Below, in pieces: positions 1-7,079 of a stretch of 64,000 nt of DNA. Numbering within the stretch: the stretch's first letter is position 1; the number at the start of each line of letters is the position of its first letter. The DNA is taken from positions 8,167 to 72,166 of the forward strand of contig DAITBA010000019.1 of NCBI GenBank assembly GCA_036824005.1. The letters run 5' to 3'. The notes under the pieces are model-generated. The model saw nothing but the letters and a program-made list of their open reading frames with translations, had not been told where the DNA came from and did not search any database. The DNA is from DAITBA01 sp036824005. GTDB taxonomy: Bacteria; Pseudomonadota; Gammaproteobacteria; Burkholderiales; Rhodocyclaceae. Both the position numbers and the translations under genes were made by a program.

Positions 1-546
1 TTTGAGCCAGCGCCCGGTGATCAGATCCCAGTGCACCTTGATGAGATAGAAGGCGGTGACGTCGTTGAGGAAATTGATGACGGCCTTTTCGGTGAATGCC
101 GATTTCATCACCGGGTCGGTCTTTGCCTTGGCCATCGCCAAGCCGGCGAGCACCTCAGCCTTGATCCGCCATTGCCTGACCTTTTCGCGCAGGTGTACGG
201 TTTGCGACTCGACCCACCGGCGGGCCTCGCCGTGCTTTCCCTCGACCGCTGCCGCGGGTGGCGCGGCGGGGGGCTCGGCGCGCAGCGCGACCGGCAGAAG
301 ATCCCGCAGTGCGAGCGCCACGTCGCGCGCGGTGCAGGCATGCGGCTCGAAATACACGGACAGCTTGCCCTGGCTGCGCCAGACGGTGACGCGATAGACC
401 CCAGGCACGCGGCGCAGGCCCGATTCCAACGCCATGGCTGCCGCTTGGCCGCACAGCGCGGCGGGCAGCGCGAAGCGCAGATGGCCATCCTCGCGATGGC
501 GGACGACGATGCTGCGGGCGAGTGCGTGAAGTTCGGATGCGCTCAC
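1..546 (-). CDS. HMA-like (HMA2-type) metal-handling protein, partial
   Basis: Partial gene running off the left end; 182 codons are visible from a GTG start at 546. A GGAGG ribosome site lies just upstream, inside the short gap after the preceding gene. The first ~70 residues read like a ferredoxin-fold heavy-metal-associated domain (pattern SGLRRVPGVYRVTVWRSQG, then VYFEP) but lack a CxxC pair. A Pro/Ala linker follows, then a conserved-looking region ending in KVHWDLITGRWLK. I infer an HMA2-type accessory protein that often precedes P1B-type metal ATPases; the next gene lies outside the window. It is the last visible gene of the copper/thiol operon. The family call rests on pattern, not a search. 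Confidence 0.6.
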   Translation of the reverse strand, partial: MSASELHALARSIVVRHREDGHLRFALPAALCGQAAAMALESGLRRVPGVYRVTVWRSQGKLSVYFEPHACTARDVALALRDLLPVALRAEPPAAPPAAAVEGKHGEARRWVESQTVHLREKVRQWRIKAEVLAGLAMAKAKTDPVMKSAFTEKAVINFLNDVTAFYLIKVHWDLITGRWLK

Positions 547-565
547 GGGCCCTCCAACGCGCGCG

Positions 566-913
566 TCATGATTGGGCAGGCGTCTCCGCAGAGCCTTCCT
601 TGGCTTCCTGCTCCTTCGCCTCGGCGATCAGGTCCTCGATGTTCTCCTTCTGGTGCAGCAGGAAATCCTTGCCCATGCCCGTGGCCTTGGTCAGCGCCAG
701 GATGATTTCCTTCTGGTGCTTGTGAATGAGGTAGCCCGCCGCGATGCCGGCCGCCAGCACGACCAGCGGATTGCGCAGCAGCACGCCGCCAAGCAGGCCG
801 CGGCCGGCGGCGAAGCCGGTGGCCGCCAGCATGGCGCCGTGGGTGACGGGACTACTCATCATGTGGCCAGCTTGGCCCATCATGTGCGGCATGTTTTCCA
901 TCATATGATTCAT
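566..913 (-). CDS. Small Met/His-rich membrane protein of the copper/thiol operon
   Basis: Encodes 115 residues. The N-terminus (MNHMMENMPHMMGQAGHMM) is packed with methionine and histidine, as in proteins that bind Cu(I) through MxxM or MxM clusters. A glycine/alanine-rich hydrophobic region (about residues 28-65) could form one or two membrane helices, followed by a charged helical tail rich in Glu and Lys. The start codon overlaps the stop of the upstream cysteine-rich gene (910-913), so the two are translationally coupled. I recognise no named family; a metal-binding membrane peptide is an inference from composition and operon context. Confidence 0.6.
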   Translation of the reverse strand: MNHMMENMPHMMGQAGHMMSSPVTHGAMLAATGFAAGRGLLGGVLLRNPLVVLAAGIAAGYLIHKHQKEIILALTKATGMGKDFLLHQKENIEDLIAEAKEQEAKEGSAETPAQS

Positions 914-1104
914 GCATCACCTCCGTGACGAGTGGTGGTTGGTTCGGGTACTTCCTCGATGTTGTTCAGCATCTGGTAGATGCCCTTGCAGCCTTCGCAG
1001 CAAAAGCGCAGTGTCTTCTCCCCCGTGCGCAGGGTGAACGGCTGCGCGCCGACGTCCAGTCCGCACAGGTCGCAGGCGCGCGGCTCTTTCCCGTCGTCGC
1101 TCAC
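910..1104 (-). CDS. Cysteine-rich metal-binding peptide, P-type ATPase metal-binding-domain type
   Basis: Encodes 64 residues. Five cysteines fall in two groups: CDLC at residues 11-14 and FCCEGC at 34-39, followed by KGIYQML. This C-x2-C ... FCC-x2-C-x3-Y arrangement is the one found at the N-terminus of CopA/CcoI-type heavy-metal ATPases (the putative metal-binding domain, Pfam ATPase-cat_bd), here as a stand-alone peptide. Start overlaps the stop of the TlpA-like gene by ATGA; stop overlaps the next start. A role in binding or delivering copper is inferred. Confidence 0.65.
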   Translation of the reverse strand: MSDDGKEPRACDLCGLDVGAQPFTLRTGEKTLRFCCEGCKGIYQMLNNIEEVPEPTTTRHGGDA

Positions 1105-1595
1105 TGGAGCAGCTCCGCGGCATGCCGATCAAATGTCACCTCGTCCGCTTCGCCCACGATCTTGGCACGCACGATGCCCTTGCGGTCGACAAAGAACGTG
1201 GTCGGCAGGCCGACGACGCCATACTGCTTGGCGATGACCGCCCTTTCGTCGAGCAGCGCCGGATAGGTTACGCCGATCCTGGCGACGAAGGACTTTACCG
1301 TATTCAGATCCTGGCCCGCATTGACGGCGATTACTTGCAACCCCTCCGCCCGACGGTGCTGATAGACCCGTTCAATGGCCTGCATCTCGGGTTCGCAGTA
1401 GCGGCACCAGTCGGCCCAGAAGCGGATGACGACGGGCTTGCCGGCATAGGCGGCGGGGAAATGGGCAGCGGTCCCGTCGCTACGATAGGTTTGAAATGTC
1501 GGCGCCATGTCCCCGACATTCAGCTTGACCGGCTCCGGGCCGCTGCAGGCGGCGAGCGCGAGGACGGAGAAGGCAAGGGCGGCGATCCGGCTCAT
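1101..1595 (-). CDS. TlpA/ResA-like thiol-disulfide lipoprotein
   Basis: Encodes 164 residues. The start at 1595 gives a lipoprotein signal (SVLALAAC, lipobox Cys17), so the protein should be membrane-anchored and periplasmic. The thioredoxin fold carries WADWCRYC (active-site CxxC at Cys64/Cys67) and the cis-proline motif GLPTTFF. Proteins of the TlpA/ResA family reduce disulfides in cytochrome c apoproteins or in copper sites such as Cox2 and SCO. Start overlaps the stop of the membrane protein gene (ATGA, 1592-1595). An upstream in-frame extension to 1952 exists but overlaps the membrane protein gene and lacks a signal sequence, so I rejected it. Confidence 0.8.
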   Translation of the reverse strand: MSRIAALAFSVLALAACSGPEPVKLNVGDMAPTFQTYRSDGTAAHFPAAYAGKPVVIRFWADWCRYCEPEMQAIERVYQHRRAEGLQVIAVNAGQDLNTVKSFVARIGVTYPALLDERAVIAKQYGVVGLPTTFFVDRKGIVRAKIVGEADEVTFDRHAAELLQ

Positions 1596-2602
1596 GTCTC
1601 GATCAGCTTCAGATTCGATGTCCAAACCATCACCGCGGCGACAAGCGCGAAGGCGGCATAGAGCAATGCCGCTGCCATGGCCAGTTGCCGGGTCAGTCTC
1701 GGCAGCACGGTGCGCAGGCTGGCGATGCGGGCATAGGGCTGCAGCGCACCCGCGCCCAGTCCGGCAGCGGTGGCAGCGAACAGGGGCACGTACAGCCAGT
1801 AGCCTCGGTAGTCGTACTCCGCCTTGAGGGCGCAGAACGGGCAGTGATGATGCGGGTGCTCGTAGATGTAGAGGGACAGGAAGGACAGGATGCCCGCAAT
1901 ACCAACGACAAAGGCTACCGCCGCCGCGCCCGCCACGGCATAGCCAAGCCAACGGCCGCCGGAGCGCAGCGCACGCAGGTAGCCCGTGCCGGCGGCCAGC
2001 GCGGTCGAGGCGAAGAACGCAGCCATCGCCGGTTGCGGCGGCAGGCCGGAGGTTTCCGAGGCGAGAGTATTGCCCTCACCGGAAAACAGGCTGCCGCAGC
2101 AGGAGGTGATGACATCGGCCCTGAGGCCGAGGAAGTACTTCAACTGCAGCGCGAAGCTCGCAGCGGCAACAGGCAGAATCGCGAGCAGGAAGGCGTACTT
2201 TGCACGCAGCAGCGGATAGTCGCGCGCCCGATTGTCAGCATGGTTGATTATCAGCCACGTGGAAGCGAGGAAGAAAACGGCGATCTGCACGAGCAGCGCC
2301 GGGAAGCCGTAGGCATTGACGTTGAGCGTGCCGACCGCGCACATGGCGCCGACGAACATCACCGCCATCCGGTCGGCATTGAAGACGAACAGCAGCAGCG
2401 CCAGTAGCTGCACCGCGAACATCACGGTCAGCAGCGTAGACACCAAGTAGGTGCGTCGTTCCAGACGGAGCTGGCGCTCCGAGCCGCTGCGGATGTCCCA
2501 GTGGCGCAGCGTTTCAATGGCGAAGGGCGCCGCGGTCGCGAGCATCAGCACACCCATGCCCGAGGCCATGAGCAGAGCGATGATCGCCGGCTGGAACAGC
2601 AT
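1592..2602 (-). CDS. Polytopic membrane protein with CC and HHHCPFC motifs
   Basis: Encodes 336 residues from ATG 2602, which overlaps the ATPase stop by one base. I count about nine hydrophobic helices. Two loops carry suggestive ligands: TSCCGSLFSGEGNTL (Cys168-Cys169) between helices 5 and 6, and HPHHHCPFC (residues 249-257, Cys254/Cys257) between helices 7 and 8. Such paired Cys/His motifs suit metal binding or membrane thiol-disulfide exchange. I recognise no named family. Position between an ABC ATPase/permease pair and a TlpA-like lipoprotein suggests it is the working membrane partner of the exporter. An in-frame extension to 2857 runs inside the ATPase gene and is not credible. Confidence 0.7.
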   Translation of the reverse strand: MLFQPAIIALLMASGMGVLMLATAAPFAIETLRHWDIRSGSERQLRLERRTYLVSTLLTVMFAVQLLALLLFVFNADRMAVMFVGAMCAVGTLNVNAYGFPALLVQIAVFFLASTWLIINHADNRARDYPLLRAKYAFLLAILPVAAASFALQLKYFLGLRADVITSCCGSLFSGEGNTLASETSGLPPQPAMAAFFASTALAAGTGYLRALRSGGRWLGYAVAGAAAVAFVVGIAGILSFLSLYIYEHPHHHCPFCALKAEYDYRGYWLYVPLFAATAAGLGAGALQPYARIASLRTVLPRLTRQLAMAAALLYAAFALVAAVMVWTSNLKLIET

Positions 2603-3279
2603 CAATGCTCCCCCGCCACGCGGCCGTCGCGCAGGGAGACGACGCGATCCACCGTTGCAGATTCCGTCACCAGGGGATCGTGGCTGGTGAGCAGCAGCGT
2701 CTTGCCGCGCGCCTTGAGCGACTCGAGGATGGTCATGAACTCGCAGGACAATGCCGTGTCCAGATTGGCTGTCGGCTCGTCGGCGATGACGACTTCCGGG
2801 TCGTTGATCAGGGCGCGGCAGATGGCCACGCGTTGCTGCTCGCCGCCGGACAGCCATTCGACGCGGGCATTGCGCCGGTGTGCAAGCTTCAACTCCGCCA
2901 GCAACTCTTCCGCCCGCTCGCGCAGCGACGGCCAGTCCCGGCCGAGCGGGAAAGCGGGCAGCACGATGTTTTCCAGCGCCGTGAGCCCGCGAATGAGGTT
3001 GAACTGCTGGAACACGAAACCGAAGGTGCTGCGGCGAATTTCGGTCAGGAAACGTTCCGGCAGGCTCGATATGTCTTCGTTCTTGAGACGCACGCGTCCG
3101 CTGGTGGGGCGGGACAGACAGCCGATGATGGACAACAGCGTCGTCTTGCCCGAGCCGCTGGGGCCGCGCAGCACGGTCGTGTAGTTGGCCGGGATGCTCA
3201 GATCGATGCCGTGCAGGGCCCAGAACTCGTTGTCCTGGCCTTGGTTGAAGGCCTTGCGCACGGCCGAGAGTTCGATCAT
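2602..3279 (-). CDS. ABC transporter ATP-binding protein, MacB/LolD type
   Basis: Encodes 225 residues, the usual length for this class. Visible motifs are Walker A GPSGSGKTTL, the signature LSGGEQQR, Walker B VVIADEP with ANLDTA D-loop, and the H-loop LTSHDP. The arrangement and the FtsX-like permease next door place it with MacB/LolD-type ATPases, which drive mechanotransmission or lipoprotein release rather than solute import. It follows the permease gene by one base and overlaps the next start by one base. Confidence 0.9.
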   Translation of the reverse strand: MIELSAVRKAFNQGQDNEFWALHGIDLSIPANYTTVLRGPSGSGKTTLLSIIGCLSRPTSGRVRLKNEDISSLPERFLTEIRRSTFGFVFQQFNLIRGLTALENIVLPAFPLGRDWPSLRERAEELLAELKLAHRRNARVEWLSGGEQQRVAICRALINDPEVVIADEPTANLDTALSCEFMTILESLKARGKTLLLTSHDPLVTESATVDRVVSLRDGRVAGEH

Positions 3280-3280
3280 G

Positions 3281-4417
3281 TCAGCTCCGCATCACCGAGT
3301 CCGGGTCCACCGTGGCGGCGCGCCAGATCGGCACGATCGTGGCCGCGGTGTAGGGAAAGACGGTGAAGAAGAACAGGGTGGCCACCTGCAGGCCATCGAT
3401 ATGGGGCTGCAGTTCGAAGCGGGGGTAGAGTACGGCCCAGCCCTTCAGTACCGGCTCGAACAGCAGCGACTGGAAGTGAAAGACGTGCGCATAGGCGCCC
3501 AGGTATGCAAGCAGGAATGCCGTGACGGAAATCAGCGCACCCTCCCAGAATTTCATCCCGATGACATCGCCCGACTCCCAGCCGATTGCCTTGAGGATGC
3601 CGATCTCCCGCTTCTCCTCGGCCGACAGCCCGGCGGCCTTGTCCCAGGCAAAGATGGCGAAGGCGAGAATGGCGCCCGTGAGCAGGGTCAGGACCATGCC
3701 TTCGCGCCAGTTGAAGATGGATTCGTAAGTGCGCAGAATTTCCTCGCGCAGGATGGGGCGCGAATCGGGCAGCGCTGAGGCGATCTTGGTCGCGACGGTG
3801 CGCACTTCCAGAGGATTGGCAACCCACAGCGCGATGTCGGTGTAATGGCCGTCCGGGATGCCGAAGAAGGCGCGGAAACCGGCCTCTCCCATGAGCAGCA
3901 AGTCGGCGCTCACCATCTCGGAGCTGTGACTGAGTATGCGCTCGACGGTGAAGGAAAACAGCTTGCCGGAGTAGGCGCGGAAGGAAATCACATTGCCCGG
4001 AGCCAGTCCGCGTGCCGCGGCGATACGATTGCCGACAACGATGCGACCTGGCGCGAGCGTTTCGCCAGCCGGTACCATGAGGGTGTAATTGGCCTTTACC
4101 ACCGGGTCGTAGTAGTAGCCCCACAGCCGTCCCTCCTTTGCTTGCACGCCCCGGATGCGCCCAATCCGGTCGATGTATCCGGGTGGAATGAGGTCGTGGC
4201 GCCCGGCGACCATGCGCTGGACGATGACCTCCGGCGCTTGCGCCAACACAGCCGCCGCCTCGCGCCGCACCGAGTGCGTGAACAGCATCACCGAGGCGAG
4301 CAGAAAGACCAACGTTGCATATACGGCCAGCAGCCCCAGGTTTCTGGCCTTGCGCCGCGCCAACGAGGCGAGCGTGTAGTCAATCAGGTAGCGCTGCTTC
4401 TCGATCCAGGGCTTCAT
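3281..4417 (-). CDS. ABC transporter permease, FtsX/MacB-like
   Basis: Encodes 378 residues: a cytoplasmic N-terminus rich in Arg/Lys, a first helix (about 27-47), a large periplasmic domain (about 50-240), and three C-terminal helices. EKREIGILKAIGW at the start of the FtsX domain is a clear family marker. It pairs with the ATPase directly downstream. The gene starts inside the 3' end of the small secreted protein gene (38-base overlap), implying translational coupling. The substrate is unknown; context with SCO and TlpA proteins suggests a role in copper-site or haem/copper oxidase assembly. Confidence 0.85.
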   Translation of the reverse strand: MKPWIEKQRYLIDYTLASLARRKARNLGLLAVYATLVFLLASVMLFTHSVRREAAAVLAQAPEVIVQRMVAGRHDLIPPGYIDRIGRIRGVQAKEGRLWGYYYDPVVKANYTLMVPAGETLAPGRIVVGNRIAAARGLAPGNVISFRAYSGKLFSFTVERILSHSSEMVSADLLLMGEAGFRAFFGIPDGHYTDIALWVANPLEVRTVATKIASALPDSRPILREEILRTYESIFNWREGMVLTLLTGAILAFAIFAWDKAAGLSAEEKREIGILKAIGWESGDVIGMKFWEGALISVTAFLLAYLGAYAHVFHFQSLLFEPVLKGWAVLYPRFELQPHIDGLQVATLFFFTVFPYTAATIVPIWRAATVDPDSVMRS

Positions 4418-4715
4418 GGTGGCGAATCAGCGCGCCTGGCGGCGGCAGCAGCGAGCCGGAGGGGAAATGCTCCAGCGCGAGCGGGTGGTCCTGAAAGGCC
4501 GTGAAAAGATCCGCCTGCGAGGGATGGCGGGTGTAGCGCGCCTCGGTAAACAGGCACAGATCGGTGAGCCGCCAGCGCGCTACCAAGGACTGGCGCTCGG
4601 CGAGCGCCGGCGCACCGTGGCTGCGCAACCGCGCGGCGTCCGCGAACGTCGTCATGAAGGCCAATGTCAGCGCTGCGACACACCAAAGCAAACCGGACGG
4701 GCGCCGCGTCCTCAT
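4380..4715 (-). CDS. Small secreted protein of unknown function
   Basis: Encodes 111 residues with a signal peptide (basic MRTRR, hydrophobic CVAALTLAFMTTF, cut near ADAA). The mature part has no cysteines except one (LTDLCLF) and ends with a Leu/Pro-rich stretch followed by HHEALDRE. It overlaps the SCO1 stop by ATGA (4712-4715) and the permease start by 38 bases, so it belongs to the operon. I do not recognise the family. A periplasmic partner of the FtsX-like permease is possible. Confidence 0.65.
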   Translation of the reverse strand: MRTRRPSGLLWCVAALTLAFMTTFADAARLRSHGAPALAERQSLVARWRLTDLCLFTEARYTRHPSQADLFTAFQDHPLALEHFPSGSLLPPPGALIRHHEALDREAALPD

Positions 4716-5314
4716 GCGGATGCCAGGAGCTTGCGCACGGCGCCGAGCAGGTCTTCGGCCCTAGCGCCATAGGGCAGAATTGCCTGCAGCCTACCGGTGG
4801 GCGCCACAAGATACGTTGCCACCGAATGGTCCACCGCATAGCTGCCGTCTGGATTAGCGGGCTGCTTGACGTAGATGGCGCCGTAGCGTTTTGCGACGGT
4901 CTCGGTCTCTTCCGACGTGCCGGCCAGACCCACGAGGTTGGGATGGAAATAGGCGGTGTATTCACGCAGCCGTTCGGGTGTATCGCGCTCGGGATCCACC
5001 GATATGAACAGGGCAACGACGCGTTCCAGCTCGGCCGGCGTCATGGCTGCCAGCGCTTGCGAGGTGGCGGCCACCGACACGGGGCAGACGTCCGGGCAGT
5101 TGGTGTAGCCGAAGTGAACAAGTACGACCTTGCCACGCAGATCCTGCAATGAAACCGGTCCGGCGTAGGAGCGCAGGGTGAAGTCGCCACCTGACGGAAG
5201 CCCGGCCGCAGGTTGAAGCGCGCCGCCGTTCCGGAACAGCAGATACACGCCTGCGGCGACCGCCAAGACGAGAAGCGACAGAGCAACGGAAGTGATTCGG
5301 ACAGGGGAAGTCAT
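4712..5314 (-). CDS. SCO1/SenC-type copper chaperone
   Basis: Encodes 200 residues from ATG 5314. A GTG at 5323 is also in frame, but the GGGGAG ribosome site sits only one base before the GTG, so ATG is preferred. There is an N-terminal membrane anchor, then a thioredoxin fold with the diagnostic copper ligands: NCPDVCP (Cys73, Cys77) and a distal His163 in DHSVATYLV. SCO proteins deliver copper to the CuA site of cytochrome oxidases or act as thiol-disulfide reductases. It is the first gene of the minus-strand operon. Confidence 0.9.
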   Translation of the reverse strand: MTSPVRITSVALSLLVLAVAAGVYLLFRNGGALQPAAGLPSGGDFTLRSYAGPVSLQDLRGKVVLVHFGYTNCPDVCPVSVAATSQALAAMTPAELERVVALFISVDPERDTPERLREYTAYFHPNLVGLAGTSEETETVAKRYGAIYVKQPANPDGSYAVDHSVATYLVAPTGRLQAILPYGARAEDLLGAVRKLLASA

Positions 5315-5416
5315 GGTGGTCACGCTCCCCGTGAGGGTACTTTCAGTATGTGCAGATACTTCGATTCGGCTAAGCTACTCGTGGCGTGGCAGGCATCGCT
5401 GACGAGACGGGTGGAT

Positions 5417-5602
5417 TTAGATCTTGCTGGAAGCGCGCATGAGCGCACCGCGCAGGGCGATCGTCAGGCTCGAGCCGATGCCGACGCGTTGCGCGACGGC
5501 GGGAAGCAGAATCATCGCCGCGAGCGCGAAGCCGGCGCCCAGCAGAAGTGACGAGAGCTCACCGTCGTTCTCGGCTTGCTTATCCTGTCTGGTCTCGTTC
5601 AT
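5417..5602 (-). CDS. Small single-helix membrane protein
   Basis: Encodes 61 residues from ATG 5602, chosen because GGGGAGG lies 8 bases upstream; a second ATG at 5608 is only 2 bases from it. The N-terminus is polar (NETRQDKQAENDGE), then a hydrophobic segment (LLLGAGFALAAMILLPAVA) suggests one membrane helix. It sits 102 bases before the SCO1 start and may share its transcript. No family is recognised. Confidence 0.45.
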   Translation of the reverse strand: MNETRQDKQAENDGELSSLLLGAGFALAAMILLPAVAQRVGIGSSLTIALRGALMRASSKI

Positions 5603-5670
5603 CGCCATGGCCTCCCCGGTCCAAGCTTGTGCGTGGTGCCAATGTTAGGACAAGGGATATCCGCAGAACA

Positions 5671-5687
5671 TGCGACATGTTGTCGCA
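5671..5687. promoter_or_regulatory. Perfect palindrome resembling a RegA/RoxR-type site
   Basis: TGCGACA-TGT-TGTCGCA is a perfect 7-bp inverted repeat around a 3-base centre, 68 bases before the small membrane protein start and about 360 bases upstream of the SCO1 operon. It fits the published RegA/PrrA/RoxR half-site arrangement as I recall it (GNGRC, five bases, GNCGC). Those regulators control oxidases and redox genes, which would suit the operon. The match is from memory and has not been scored. Confidence 0.4.
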
Positions 5688-5843
5688 CCTCCCGTACCGA
5701 CAACGCCAAAGGACGTGCCCCGCGTTTCGAACAAGAACCGCCCCGCCGGAGCGAGGCGCGCTGCGTGGAAACGCGCATGGTGCGACCGGTTACCGGAGTC
5801 TGCGTCGCTGTGGCGCCGGCGGGACTCCGGCCAGGCGTCGGCG

Positions 5844-6509
5844 CTAGAACGAATACGGCGACTTGACGCCCACCGAGAGGTTGGCTGCGTGCAGCGAAAG
5901 TCCGATGCCTACCATGGAGATACGTTCCGGCAGGGCACGGGTCAGGCAAGCGGTGAGCGTCGCGGCGTTGGCTTCGCTGATCACCTCTTGCCAGCCTTGG
6001 CCGTCAGGGCGCATACGGCTTGCGTTCGACAGCAGTTGCGAGAGGAACAAACTCATGGAGGCGGGCTCGCTCAATGCCAGTACCATCCCTCCACCCCATT
6101 GGAAGGAGTCGCCCAGCTTGATTTCGCCCGGCTGAGTGACGCCGGGTGTCGACGTGATGTCGCTGAAATGGAGCTTGAAATTGCGGTTGCGGCGCGAGCT
6201 CAAGACGCCTGCCGCCATCGCCAGCCGTGCGTGTTACGCTTCTTCCCGGCGCGCTATTCTCGACTGCTGCTCTGCCGTCCCGTCGTCTGAACGCAGCGAC
6301 GGGCCCGTCGTGTTTGTGACTTGCTTGTCGGCACGCAGGAAAAGGGCGGAGAGGCCGGCTCCTTTTTGTGGTTGTCCGCCGGCCTCTTCGCAAGCAATGA
6401 ACAGGCTGAAGGAAGCTGCGACGATGCTCAGTGCGAGCGTGGCTTCCCCGGAAAGACTCGGCTTTCGGTTCTTCTCGATGTTTGTGCCGGGCCTGCTCAT
6501 TGTCGTCAT
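5844..6509 (-). pseudogene. Interrupted outer-membrane transporter-like gene
   Basis: Two pieces share one reading frame. The upstream piece (6509-6234) encodes 91 residues with a signal-like segment (LALSIVAASFSLFIA); the downstream piece (6218-5844) encodes 124 residues ending VGVKSPYSF. The latter has ITSTPGVTQPGE, GDSFQWGGG and a terminal Phe, typical of the C-terminal barrel strands of MetA-pathway/phenol-degradation-type outer membrane proteins. A TAA at 6234-6236 separates them by only five codons. Even with readthrough the total is about 220 residues, shorter than the ~300 or more usual for the family, so an internal deletion is likely. I infer a decayed gene. Confidence 0.45.
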
Positions 6510-7079
6510 CGATGGTCTACTTTCAGTGCACAGTGGGTCGCTTTGCTTTGCCTCGCCCCCGTGCTCAGCAGCAATCGTGCCATGGCCTCACTCTCTTGAT
6601 TTGATTGACATTGCGCGCAGCGCGCCGCACCGGGCTCGGCAACGACTGTACATGCTGCTTTACAACGACCTTCGTATTAGTCCGAACGACAAGTACGAAG
6701 TCATAAGCACTTGTTTCCAGCGAACTCGTGTTCTGGCATGCGTGGGTTCCAGCGGTCGCAACAGGAAGTATGAAACGGTACCACCGTGATCGATGCCACA
6801 CAGCCACTGGCCGGGGATGGCTACGGATGTGTTTCAGTGAAGAAACGCCTCACGACTTGGCGTGACGTTTTCGCGTGTGCTGCTCGTCTGCATTGGCGTA
6901 GGTGGGTGGTGCTTCATCGAAGTCGGGAATGCAGCGCACGAAGCCGTGGCCTGACTCCTTACCGGCAACGGCACTCCGGTGCAGACGAACGGCGTGAGCG
7001 ACGTGGCACATGCCGCCAGCCCGGCAGGCAATCACGCGTCATCACAGCCTGGGCATTCGCAACCGGATTCGGGAATGCA
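6510..7079. other. Stretch of ~570 bases without a supported gene
   Basis: No frame here has a convincing start, ribosome site and protein-like composition together. A plus-strand frame from about 6960 to 7080 gives a Gly/Ser/His-rich peptide ending HYWGWC that could be a remnant, but it has no start. The region separates the decayed outer-membrane gene from the RND pump and looks like decaying accessory DNA. I see no RNA gene or terminator. Confidence 0.4.

Noticed and set aside
6234..6236. Programmed readthrough of the in-frame stop
   Set aside because: The stop is TAA, with no selenocysteine or pyrrolysine context; simple decay is the easier reading.
6351..6386. 9-bp inverted repeat GAGGCCGGC/GCCGGCCTC as a terminator
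   Set aside because: It lies inside the decayed gene, has an 18-base loop and no T run on the expected side.
6565..6807. Small minus-strand gene of 80 codons
   Set aside because: Composition is not protein-like, no ribosome site, no hydrophobic or domain pattern.
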